Shown piece after piece: positions 16,622 through 24,647 of a DNA stretch of 64,000 nucleotides (the stretch's first letter is position 1; every line of letters begins with the position of its first letter). Origin of the DNA: Nocardia sp. NBC_00416 (GTDB lineage: Bacteria > Actinomycetota > Actinomycetes > Mycobacteriales > Mycobacteriaceae); NCBI RefSeq assembly GCF_036032445.1, contig NZ_CP107932.1, forward strand, positions 6,574,501 to 6,638,500, written 5' to 3'. A program made the position numbers and the translations under genes. The notes below the pieces were generated by a model. The model did not search any database. It was not told where the DNA came from and saw only the letters and a list, made by a program, of their open reading frames with translations.

Positions 16622-16839
16622 TCGCCCGCCGCCCGCGATCATCTTCCCGAGCCTGGGAAACGACCGTCCGAGCATTTCGCTGGATGACGGTACATTCGAC
16701 AGCGGCTCTCCCGCCGGACGGACAACAGTTCGGTGAAACCATGTACTTAGGTAAATTTTCGCCGTCTACGGATGCGCGCGGACCCGCTCGGGTGCAGAAT
16801 CTGCTTCTTGGCACCTGACGCGGTAGATGAGGCATGGCA

Positions 16840-17412
16840 ATGGGAAGCGTGACACTGTGGATGCAGATATCCCTCGACGGGTTCACGGAGGGACCCGACG
16901 AGGCGGTCCACTGGCCGGTCGTAGACGAGGAACTCTGTACCGAATACCTGGATGAACTCCGCCGGGCCGATCTGCTGCTCTACGGACGAAAAACCTACGA
17001 GATCATGGCCAGGTTCTGGCCCACCGCCGATCTCGCCCCCGTCTCCCCGTTCTATGTCGACTTCGCCCGATTCTGGCGCGCCGCACCGAAACTCGTCGTA
17101 TCGCGCACACTGCGCAACCCCGCGTGGAACACCCGGGTGATCGGCCCGGACCTGGTGGACGAGGTGAGCCGACGCAAGAGCGCAGGTCAGAATATGGTGC
17201 TGTTCGGTGGCGCCGAAACCGCGCGCAGTTTCCTGGAACACGAACTGATCGACGAGTTCCGGCTGTTCGTCCATCCCCTGTTGCTCGGTGGCGGGGTGCC
17301 CCTGTTCCGGTCGCCCGTCGACACCACCGGACTGCGCCTGATGGATGTGCTGACCTTCGACAGTGCGGTGGTTCAGATGCATTATCGCCAGGCCGCGTGC
17401 GTGATGTGCTGA
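16840..17412 (+). CDS. Dihydrofolate reductase/RibD C-terminal-fold protein
   Basis: A 190-residue protein of the RibD_C/DHFR-like fold. Typical elements are VTLWMQISLDGFTEGPDEA at the start, LLLYGRKTYEIMARFWP, KLVVSRTLRNPAWN, the dinucleotide-binding LFGGAETARSFLE, and FVHPLLLGGGVPLF near the end. Such stand-alone proteins are common in actinobacteria; their substrates are mostly unknown and they are not the main DHFR. The second of two ATGs (16840) is chosen because GAGG is 7 bases upstream of it but only 1 base from the first (16834). The 212 bases before it hold nothing I can identify. Confidence 0.78.
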   Translation: MGSVTLWMQISLDGFTEGPDEAVHWPVVDEELCTEYLDELRRADLLLYGRKTYEIMARFWPTADLAPVSPFYVDFARFWRAAPKLVVSRTLRNPAWNTRVIGPDLVDEVSRRKSAGQNMVLFGGAETARSFLEHELIDEFRLFVHPLLLGGGVPLFRSPVDTTGLRLMDVLTFDSAVVQMHYRQAACVMC

Positions 17413-17486
17413 GCGTCACGTATTTCCCGAAAGCGAAGCGATCGTGAAATGACCGGGTTAGTCGTACGGTGCGTGGTGACGTGCAC

Positions 17487-17501
17487 TAATTTACGTTCCT
17501 A
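17487..17501 (+). promoter_or_regulatory. Possible leaderless promoter of the LuxR-type ATPase gene
   Basis: TAATTT at 17487-17492 ends 8 bases before the ATG at 17501, and no Shine-Dalgarno is visible. This is the usual geometry of a -10 for a leaderless actinobacterial transcript. No clear -35 is seen. Confidence 0.35.
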
Positions 17502-20059
17502 TGGCGGTGATCTACCCGAACGGTGCGGCCCCGCCCGCGCCGGTGACCGAGTTCTTCGGTCGAGAGCGGGAGCTTGCGCGCCTTCATGACCTGTTGCGTT
17601 CGGGGGCCGCGCGGCTGATCACCCTGGTCGGACAGGGCGGTATCGGCAAGACCCGCCTGGCCGCCGAGGCGCTGCGCCGTGTCGATCCGGGTCGGCCCGT
17701 GTACTGGGCGCGGCTGGCCGAACTCGAACGCGATTGCGGTGATCGTGCCGAGAACGTGCTGCGATCCGTGGTTCGCACCGACACCAGGGACCCGATCGCC
17801 CTCGACGTCGGTGTGGGGCCCCGCGGGGGCGCCATCGCGGAAAACGCGATCCTGGTACTGGACAACTGCGAACATGTACTCGGGGCGGTCGGCCGGGTGG
17901 TGATCGACCTGCTCGCCACCACACCCGGGCTGACCATTCTCGCCACCAGCCGCGAACCCATCGGCTGGGCCGACGAGTACATCCTCACCGTGCCACCGCT
18001 GTCCTCCTTCGAATCGCTGCAGCTGTTCCGGCGCCGCGCCGAACTCACCGGCCGCCCGGTCCGCGACGATCCGGATCAGCTCGCGATCGTGCGCAGCATC
18101 TGCCGCCGGGTCGAGCACAGCCCCTTGTTCATCCGGCTGGCCGCCGCGCGCCTGCGGCATCAACCGCCGGCGATGGTGCTGGCCGAACTCACCGGCGACG
18201 CCGCCGACCAGCGAATGCAATGGTCACAGAGTGCGCGCGCCGGCACCGAGCGGCGGCATCGCGGCGTCTACGACGTGATTGCCTGGTCCTTCGACCTGTG
18301 CGAGGCCGAGGAACAACTACTGCTGCAACGTATGTCGGTATTCGCGGCCGGCTACGAAACCGACGGCGTCGCACCGCAGCGCAACGGGGTCGAACTGGCC
18401 GCCGTAGTCGCGGTCTGCGCGGACGGAACGCTCCCGGCCGAGCGAGTGGCGCCGCTGCTGGAACGACTGGCCGAACGTTCGCTGGTCTCGACTTTTCGCA
18501 CCGAGACCAGTGTGCGCTGGTACCTGGTGGAGAGCGTGCGCCTGTTCGCGGGTGACCGGTTGCGTCGTGACTCGGCCGGGGCGGCCCGGGTGGCCGGCCG
18601 ACACCGCCGCTACTACCGGGATCGGGTCGTCGAGGCCCGGTCGCTGTGGTACGGGCCGCAGGAACAATCCTGGCTCGACTGGGCGCGCACCTCCTGGGAC
18701 GACATCCTCATCGGTATCGAAACCGGTATCGCCGACCCCGGCGAGGCGCTGATCGGACTCGAGACGGCGTCGGTCCTGTTGTCGGTATGGGTGCCGTTCA
18801 TCAACGGCGGGAGCCGGGCGCTGACCCGGCTCACCGCGGCGGCACTCGACGTCACCCGTGGTGCGGGCGTCACCGGCCACCACATCCGGGCCACTGCCCT
18901 GCTGGGCTGGTACTACCTGTGGCAGGGCGACGCGGACCGGGCCGCGGCCCTGCTCGACGAATGCGTCGCCGGGTGTATGCCGGCCGAGTTCGGCGACGGC
19001 TCCTGGCGCGATACCCCGGAAACCGATATCGGACTGCCCGCCTCGGTGGAATGGATATGGGGTCTGGAGCTGATGTTGTTCCGGCTCGACCCGCGCGCGA
19101 TCACGGTTCTGGAGCGGGCGGGCCGCAAGTTCACCGCGCAGGGCGATCGGGTCGGGGTGGAACGCGGACTGGTCTTCGCGGCGCTCGCGGCATCGATGCT
19201 GGGCGACCCGGCCGAGGCCGAGCGGACGACCCGGCGACATCTGGAACGCTCCGTGGCCTCGGAATCCGCGTTGGCCGCACACTGGGCGCGGGTCGCGCTG
19301 GCGCTGGCGCTCGCCCGCTCCGACGACCCCGCCGCCGCCCTGGAACCGGCGCGCACGGTGGTCTCCGGGAACGGGGCGGGCCGTGATACCTGGATGACCT
19401 CGTGGACGGTCGCGGTGTGCATGCTCGTGCTGGCACACCTGCTCGCCGCGGATCCCGCGGCCTTGGGCGCCGCGTCGGCCGCGCGGGTACGCGCGACGGA
19501 ACTGGCCTGGCTGGTGGGTGTTTTCCGGGCCTGCCACCGCACGATGGGGATCTGTATCGAGCGGGTGCCGATGGTGGCCGCGGGTGTCGGCCGTGCCACC
19601 GAAACCGCCACCGCGATCCTCGGTGCGGCGGATTTCGCCGCCGCCGAGCGGCGGGGCGGCCAGTTCCGATCGGGTAGTGACGCGGTCCGGCAGTACCTGC
19701 GCAGCCACTGGCCGGTGCGTACGCTCACCGCGTCGGCGAAAACCGGGCACGGTGAATCGGAACCGGACCTACGAGCTGATTCACGCTGGGAGACACTGTC
19801 GCCGGCCGAGCGCGAGGTCGCGGTGCTGGCGGCCGCGGGCTGGCCGAACAGTGCCATCGCCGAGCGGCGTGGTAGTTCTGTTCGCACCGTGGACGCGCAG
19901 GTCGCCAGTATCCGTCAGAAGCTGCTGATCGCCTCGCGACGGCGAATTCCCGATCATATTCCCGCTGGCTTGGCCGAACGGGTTCGTGCGGAGCGCGCTG
20001 CCGCCGCCGGTCGGTCGCGGAACCGGCGGCGGGTGACCGGGCTGCCGGACGGGCAGTGA
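17501..20059 (+). CDS. LuxR-type transcriptional regulator with N-terminal NTPase domain
   Basis: An 852-residue signal-transduction ATPase. The NTPase domain has Walker A (LVGQGGIGKTRLAAEAL, about 42-58) and Walker B (AILVLDNCEHVL, about 112-123), with TILATSREPIGW after it, as in the AfsR/SARP-like and LuxR ATPase group. A long TPR-like helical middle follows. A LuxR HTH closes the protein (LSPAEREVAVLAAAGWPNSA, then IAERRGSSVRTVDAQVASIR). In this family ligand binding and ATP turnover relieve autoinhibition so that the HTH can bind DNA. The target is unknown; no neighbour points to a pathway. Confidence 0.82.
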   Translation: MAVIYPNGAAPPAPVTEFFGRERELARLHDLLRSGAARLITLVGQGGIGKTRLAAEALRRVDPGRPVYWARLAELERDCGDRAENVLRSVVRTDTRDPIALDVGVGPRGGAIAENAILVLDNCEHVLGAVGRVVIDLLATTPGLTILATSREPIGWADEYILTVPPLSSFESLQLFRRRAELTGRPVRDDPDQLAIVRSICRRVEHSPLFIRLAAARLRHQPPAMVLAELTGDAADQRMQWSQSARAGTERRHRGVYDVIAWSFDLCEAEEQLLLQRMSVFAAGYETDGVAPQRNGVELAAVVAVCADGTLPAERVAPLLERLAERSLVSTFRTETSVRWYLVESVRLFAGDRLRRDSAGAARVAGRHRRYYRDRVVEARSLWYGPQEQSWLDWARTSWDDILIGIETGIADPGEALIGLETASVLLSVWVPFINGGSRALTRLTAAALDVTRGAGVTGHHIRATALLGWYYLWQGDADRAAALLDECVAGCMPAEFGDGSWRDTPETDIGLPASVEWIWGLELMLFRLDPRAITVLERAGRKFTAQGDRVGVERGLVFAALAASMLGDPAEAERTTRRHLERSVASESALAAHWARVALALALARSDDPAAALEPARTVVSGNGAGRDTWMTSWTVAVCMLVLAHLLAADPAALGAASAARVRATELAWLVGVFRACHRTMGICIERVPMVAAGVGRATETATAILGAADFAAAERRGGQFRSGSDAVRQYLRSHWPVRTLTASAKTGHGESEPDLRADSRWETLSPAEREVAVLAAAGWPNSAIAERRGSSVRTVDAQVASIRQKLLIASRRRIPDHIPAGLAERVRAERAAAAGRSRNRRRVTGLPDGQ

Positions 20060-20075
20060 TCACCAGCGTTCCGAA

Positions 20076-20390
20076 TCACTGACAGGCGTAGTAGTACGGC
20101 TTGTAGGCGCAGATATCGAGGTATCCGCCCTGGTCGCCGTCGTAGGTGAAGCTGCGCTCGGCCGGGATGGCGTGCACCGGCTCGCTGCGGTTGCTCGGAT
20201 CGCTGGGGAGGTCGTGGGTGTCGTTGTAGGTGCCGTGGCCCGGATGGCTGTCGTCGCGCTGGCTGTGGCCGGGTGTATCGGCCGCGGCAGACTGCGTCGC
20301 CAGGGTGGCGGGGACCACGGCGAGGGCGCCGGCCAGGGCGACGGCGGCGAAGAGTCGTTTCACGAGTCCGTGGTTACGAGCGATGGTCAT
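20076..20390 (-). CDS. Small secreted protein of unknown function
   Basis: A 104-residue protein with a clear Sec signal peptide (basic start MTIARNHGLVKR, hydrophobic core LFAAVALAGALAVVPATLA, cleavage near AAA-DTPG, about residue 37). The mature part of about 67 residues is hydrophilic and His/Asp-rich (GHSQRDDSHPGHGTYNDTHD), ending in an aromatic stretch with two Cys (ICAYKPYYYACQ) that could form a disulfide. No family is recognised. Its upstream region carries the third copy of the inverted-repeat operator shared with the glutamate dehydrogenase and permease genes. It converges with the LuxR-type gene, 16 bases apart. Confidence 0.7.
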   Translation of the reverse strand: MTIARNHGLVKRLFAAVALAGALAVVPATLATQSAAADTPGHSQRDDSHPGHGTYNDTHDLPSDPSNRSEPVHAIPAERSFTYDGDQGGYLDICAYKPYYYACQ

Positions 20391-20463
20391 GGTGTGCTCC
20401 GTTTCATTGTCCCGCGGATAGAACTTCTACGGTGAGTCGATGTATGAGGGTCCGTAGTTCTAT

Positions 20464-20482
20464 GTGCCGCTGTCTAACGGTA
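20464..20482. promoter_or_regulatory. Inverted-repeat operator candidate, copy 3 of 3 (small secreted protein)
   Basis: GTGCCGCTGTCTAACGGTA is one base different from the permease copy. Read on the minus strand it lies 73 bases upstream of the secreted protein's ATG, and the following CAT matches the bases after copy 1. A plus-strand TACGGT also follows, at the same offset as TATATT in the permease promoter. It could serve either direction. Confidence 0.5.
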
Positions 20483-20541
20483 CGGTACACGAGTGTTTGG
20501 ATAAGCGGGTACGCATTTCCCAGAAATGGGAAAAGGGTTGG

Positions 20542-20940
20542 TTACAGCCGACCGGCCATCCGGTCCCGCAGGGACGCCACGTCCTGCCCCCGTGCGGCGG
20601 CGGCCGCGAGCACATTCGTGGCGGCTCCCGCCGACGCGCGCGGCGGCGCCGACCGCCGCGTACTGGTTGCGCAGCGGCGCCTCGTCGACCGCGCCCAGCT
20701 CCTCCAGGTCCGATTCGTCGAGCTCGGCGAGGCGCGCGTTGCTACCCGGACGAGCGCGCGGCGGCGGGCCAGATACCGGCGGGTGATCCAGCCGCACTCG
20801 GGGTGGGCCGCCGGCCACGCGCCGCCGGCCCGTAGCAACTTGTCCACCTCGCCGACGCCGAGCCGGTAGTGTTCGGCGCCGTCGAGTACCGGGTGCGGGC
20901 ATAACGGGCCACCAGATGCCGAGCGGTATCGGCGCGGCAA
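20542..20940 (-). pseudogene. Probable frameshifted small gene (unrecognised family)
   Basis: Minus-strand coding character switches frame twice. One frame reads YRLGVGEVDKLLRAGGAW with AHPECGWITRRYLARRRA at its upstream end, and NVLAAAAARGQDVASLRDRM at its stop (20542). The middle is protein-like only in another frame (RLAELDESDLEELGAVDEAP, then LRNQYAAVGAAA, around 20655-20740). Joining the pieces gives a plausible helical protein of about 130 residues. Two compensating indels, or sequence errors in the GC-rich runs near 20640 and 20755, would explain it. The family is not recognised. It lies between the secreted protein and phosphoketolase genes. Confidence 0.35.
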
Positions 20941-20982
20941 GGCAGATTCACGGCCCGGCGCCTGCCCCCGTACACGGCGTGC

Positions 20983-23445
20983 CTAACCGGGCCAGTGCCA
21001 GTTCGCCACCTCGGGAATATCCGCGCCGTGCGTACGGGTCCAGGTCCGGGCTCGCAGGCGCGCGTCCACCATCTCCTGTCGCAGTCCCGCCGCCTGCTCG
21101 CGCAGTGCCGGGACACGGTCGATCACGTCCATGACCAGGTGGTACCGGTCGAGGTCGTTGAGCATGACCATATCGAAGGGCGTGGTGGTGGTACCTCGTT
21201 CCTTGTAGCCCCGCACATGCAGACCGGCGTGATTGGTGCGTCGGTAGGTGAGCCGGTGGATCAGCCACGGGTAGCCGTGGAAGGCGAAGATCACCGGGGA
21301 GTCGCGGGTGAACAACGTATCGAATTCACGGTCCGGTAGCCCGTGCGGATGTTCCTCGGTCGGCAGCAGTCGCATCAGGTCGACCACGTTCACCACCCGC
21401 ACCCGCAACCACGGTAGATGCTCGCGCAGGATCGCCGCGGCGGCAAGTGTTTCCAGGGTCGGCACATCGCCGGCGCAGGCCAGGACCACATCGGGGGTGG
21501 TGGCCGGCTCGTCGCGGTGACCCGCCCAGTCCCAGATGCCTATTCCCCGGGCGCAGTGCAGTGCGGCCTCGGTTGCCGAGAGCCAATTCGGCTGCGGCTG
21601 TTTACCGGCCACCACCACGTTCACATAGTGCCGCGAGCGCAGGCAGTGGTCGTACACCGACAGCAGCGTGTTCGAGTCCGGCGGCAGGTACACCCGCACG
21701 ATCTCCGGCTTCTTGTTCAACACCACGTCGAGGAAGCCGGGGTCCTGGTGGGTGAAGCCGTTGTGATCCTGCCGCCACACATGCGACGACAGCAGATAGT
21801 TCAGGCTCGGCAGCGGTTGCCGCCACGGCACCGCGGCACTCGCGTCGAGCCATTTGGCGTGCTGATTGAACATGGCGTCCACGATGTGGACGAAGGCTTC
21901 GTAACACGTGAAGACCCCGTGTCGGCCGGTGAGCAGATATCCCTCCAGCAGCCCCTGGCACATGTGCTCGGAGAGCACCTCGATCACTCGGCCGGCCCGA
22001 TCCAATTTCTCGTCGTGGACGCCGATCTCCTCCTGCCAGTTGCGTCCGGTGACCTCCAGGATGTCCTGCAACCGGTTGCTGGCCAGCTCGTCGGGGGCGA
22101 AGGTCAGGAAGTTATCGGGATTGGCCACGGTGACCTCACGCAACCAGCCGCCCAGTACCCGGGTCGCCTCGTGGACGGTCCGGCCGGGCGCGGGGACATC
22201 CACCGCGTACTCACGCCAATCGGGCAACCGCAGGTCGCGGACCAGTGCGCCGCCGTTGGCCACCGGGTTCGCGCTCATCCGCCGCGTGCCGACCGGGACC
22301 AGTTGCCGCAGCTCCGACACCGGTGCGCCCGATTCGTCGAACAGCTCTTCGGGGCGATAGGAACGCAGCCACTGTTCCAGCACCGCCCGATGCGCCGCGT
22401 CGTCACGAGCGGCCGGCAGCGGAACCTGATGCGCGCGGAACGTGCCCTCCACCGGCTTGCCGTCCACCACCGGCGGCCCGGTCCAGCCCTTGGGGGTGCG
22501 GAGCACGATCATCGGCCACTGCGGCCGGGTGGGATCGGAGCCGTCGCGGGCGGCCCGCTGGATCTGCGCGATTCGCTCCAGGCAGGCATCCATCGCAGCG
22601 GCCATGTCCTGATGCACCTGCGCCGGATCGCTACCGGCCACGATCAGCGGTTCATAGCCGTAGCCGCGCAGCAGCGAGATGAGCTCGGCCTCGGGAATCC
22701 GTGCCAGCAGGGTCGGGTTGGCGATCTTGTATTGGTTCAACGCGAGAATCGGTAGTACCGCCCCATCGCGAGCCGGGTTCACGAACTTGTTGGCGTGCCA
22801 ACTGCCCGCCAGCGGCGCGGTTTCGGCCTCGCCGTCGCCGACCACGCAGAAGACGGTCAGATCCGGGTTGTCCAGGGCCGCGCCGAACGCGTGCAACAGC
22901 GAATAACCCAGCTCCCCACCCTCATGGAACGAGCCCGGCGTCTCCGGTGCGCAGTGACTGGGAACTCCGCCGGGAAAGGAGAACTGGGCGAACAGGGCCC
23001 GCATCCCCTCGCCGTCGCGGGGCACATGACTGTAGAGGTGGGAGTAGGTGTCTTCCAGCCACGCGCACGCGTTCGGGCCCGGGCCGCCGTGCCCGGGGCC
23101 GGCCACGAACACCGCGTTCAGATCCCGCGCCGTGATCGCCCGGTTCGCGTGCACCCACACCAGATTCAGGCCCGGCACGGTGCCGAAATGGCCGAGCAGC
23201 CGGGGTTTGATGTGCTCGGGTGCCAGCGGTTCGCGGACCAGCGGATTGCCCATCAGATAGATCTGCCCGACCGAAAGATAATTGGCGGCCCGCCACCACG
23301 CGTCCAGGGTTTCCAGTTCATCGGCATCCAACGGACCCGACGCGGTCTCCGACAACACGTAGGGCCGGGGCGCGACGGATTGCCCACCGTGACCGCCCAC
23401 ATTGTCGGCACCGGTATCCCCACCTGCACTCGCCGATTGCGTCAT
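20983..23445 (-). CDS. xfp: Xylulose-5-phosphate/fructose-6-phosphate phosphoketolase
   Basis: An 820-residue thiamine-diphosphate enzyme that splits xylulose 5-phosphate (and often fructose 6-phosphate) with phosphate into acetyl phosphate and a smaller sugar phosphate. Visible are the N-terminal YLSVGQIYLMGNPLVREPL, GHFGTVPGLNLVWVHANR, GPGHGGPGPNACAWLEDTYS, the ThDP-binding GDGEAETAPLAGSWHANKF and the C-terminal RRTNHAGLHVRGYKERGTT. The usual GDGEAETGPLA has Ala for Gly here. The start at 23445 is set by an AGGAGG 8 bases upstream; the open frame runs on to 24636 but that part reads like non-coding. Acetate kinase, often a partner, is not adjacent. Confidence 0.93.
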   Translation of the reverse strand: MTQSASAGGDTGADNVGGHGGQSVAPRPYVLSETASGPLDADELETLDAWWRAANYLSVGQIYLMGNPLVREPLAPEHIKPRLLGHFGTVPGLNLVWVHANRAITARDLNAVFVAGPGHGGPGPNACAWLEDTYSHLYSHVPRDGEGMRALFAQFSFPGGVPSHCAPETPGSFHEGGELGYSLLHAFGAALDNPDLTVFCVVGDGEAETAPLAGSWHANKFVNPARDGAVLPILALNQYKIANPTLLARIPEAELISLLRGYGYEPLIVAGSDPAQVHQDMAAAMDACLERIAQIQRAARDGSDPTRPQWPMIVLRTPKGWTGPPVVDGKPVEGTFRAHQVPLPAARDDAAHRAVLEQWLRSYRPEELFDESGAPVSELRQLVPVGTRRMSANPVANGGALVRDLRLPDWREYAVDVPAPGRTVHEATRVLGGWLREVTVANPDNFLTFAPDELASNRLQDILEVTGRNWQEEIGVHDEKLDRAGRVIEVLSEHMCQGLLEGYLLTGRHGVFTCYEAFVHIVDAMFNQHAKWLDASAAVPWRQPLPSLNYLLSSHVWRQDHNGFTHQDPGFLDVVLNKKPEIVRVYLPPDSNTLLSVYDHCLRSRHYVNVVVAGKQPQPNWLSATEAALHCARGIGIWDWAGHRDEPATTPDVVLACAGDVPTLETLAAAAILREHLPWLRVRVVNVVDLMRLLPTEEHPHGLPDREFDTLFTRDSPVIFAFHGYPWLIHRLTYRRTNHAGLHVRGYKERGTTTTPFDMVMLNDLDRYHLVMDVIDRVPALREQAAGLRQEMVDARLRARTWTRTHGADIPEVANWHWPG

Positions 23446-23781
23446 ACGCCGAACCTCCTGGAGGTCGTGGTCGCGCCGGGTCGCCCGCCCGCCGAGCACG
23501 GTCTGCCAATACGATAGCTGGAGGTGTGCCGCCTTGGCCTCGGTTCGCGAGACGGCGCCCGGCGAAATCTCCGGCTGCTCATCGGCTGCGTTACCCGCGG
23601 AGGCGACGGAAACCGATGTGCCGCGCCGTGACCCGGTGCGGTGCCGGCCTGGGCGACCGGACGTGACCATTCCGCCGGCGCCCGCGCCGACCGTGACGGC
23701 GGACCGTGGGCCGAGCCGTATCCGCTGCCGGCCGAGTCTCCGCCGCCGGGCGCCCCGTCCGGCGGCGGTAGGGTGCGGCGC
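23446..23781. other. Divergent intergenic region between xfp and the FKBP gene
   Basis: 336 bases containing the xfp ribosome binding site (AGGAGG on the minus strand, just above 23445). No confident -35/-10 pair or palindrome was found. Confidence 0.4.
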
Positions 23782-24357
23782 ATGCAGACAATCGGCAGGA
23801 TCATCGCTGTCGCCGCCGTCGGCGTGGCCGCCCTCGGGCTCACCGGATGCGGCTCGGGCGACACCGGCGACACCACGACGAGCAGCACAGCGGCCGATCC
23901 GTCGGGCGCCCCGAACCAGGCCGGGCCCACCGAATCGAAAGGCCGCGAATGCGTGGCCGACGATATCGAGGTGAAGGGAGGTTTCGGCGAGGTCCCGCAG
24001 ATCACCATCCCCGACGACTGCGACCCGCCGAAACAGCTGGTGGTCAAGGACCTGGTCCCGGGATCCGGCCCCGGCGCCGCCCCCGGCCAGAAACTGACCA
24101 TGAACTACGCGCTGGTCACCTGGTCGGACAAACAACAACTCGACTCGTCGTTCGACCGCGGCGAACCCTTCGAACTCACCCTCGGCGACGGCATGGTGAT
24201 CCCCGGCTGGGAACAGGGTCTCGTAGGAGTCCAGCAGGGTGCCCGCCGGTTGCTGATCGTCCCACCGGACCTGGGCTACGGCGCCGGGGGCAACGGGGTG
24301 AAGCCGAACGAAACGCTGGTCTTCGTCACCGATGCGGTCGCGGTACCGCAGGGGTGA
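23782..24357 (+). CDS. FKBP-type peptidyl-prolyl isomerase lipoprotein
   Basis: A 191-residue secreted lipoprotein. The start at 23782 gives a compact signal peptide ending in the lipobox LTGC (Cys about residue 23), so the protein is probably anchored to the outer face of the membrane. A Ser/Thr/Pro-rich linker is followed by an FKBP domain (about 85-191) with FELTLGDGMVIPGWEQGLVG, GARRLLIVPPDLGYGAGGNG and NETLVFVTDAV. It would speed proline isomerisation in exported proteins. The frame is open further upstream to 23641, but that part lacks signal-peptide character. A different folding factor, trigger factor, follows on the same strand. Confidence 0.88.
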   Translation: MQTIGRIIAVAAVGVAALGLTGCGSGDTGDTTTSSTAADPSGAPNQAGPTESKGRECVADDIEVKGGFGEVPQITIPDDCDPPKQLVVKDLVPGSGPGAAPGQKLTMNYALVTWSDKQQLDSSFDRGEPFELTLGDGMVIPGWEQGLVGVQQGARRLLIVPPDLGYGAGGNGVKPNETLVFVTDAVAVPQG

Positions 24358-24647
24358 ACCGTCGGCGCCGCACCCGGTAGCGTCGAGCGCCGCCCTCCTC
24401 GGAAGGTGCGGGTGGAGTTGCCACCAGGAACACGGCGACCGGCCTGAAGGTCGCTCGAGCCGGTCAACTACCCTGGTCGGGATGCGTATCCCGAGCGCGT
24501 GAAACCGCAGGTGCTCGCCGCTTCGGACGGTACGCCGAGGGTGCGTACCCCGCGCGCCGTCGCCAGACCACGCGCCATCACCCGGCCACCAGCACGAATA
24601 CAGTGCGGGCCGGCGAACACGAACCGACGAGAACAAGGAGCATGTCC

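Larger units (their letters stand above)
20391..20982. other. 592-base stretch without an intact gene
   Basis: Holds the upstream region of the small secreted protein gene with operator copy 3 at 20464-20482, then the probable frameshifted gene at 20542-20940. Nothing else is recognised. Confidence 0.5.

Noticed and set aside
16622..16839. TTAGGTAAATTTTC near 16747 as an IdeR/Fur iron box
   Set aside because: Only one half of the 19-bp consensus is approximated and the downstream gene has no iron link.
23446..24636. N-terminal extension of phosphoketolase by about 400 residues
   Set aside because: An AGGAGG sits just before the ATG at 23445, the family starts there, and the extension overlaps the FKBP gene on the other strand.
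24358..24647. A tRNA gene upstream of tig
   Set aside because: No T-loop-like GTTCGANNC with a matching acceptor stem could be found in this or any other intergenic region.
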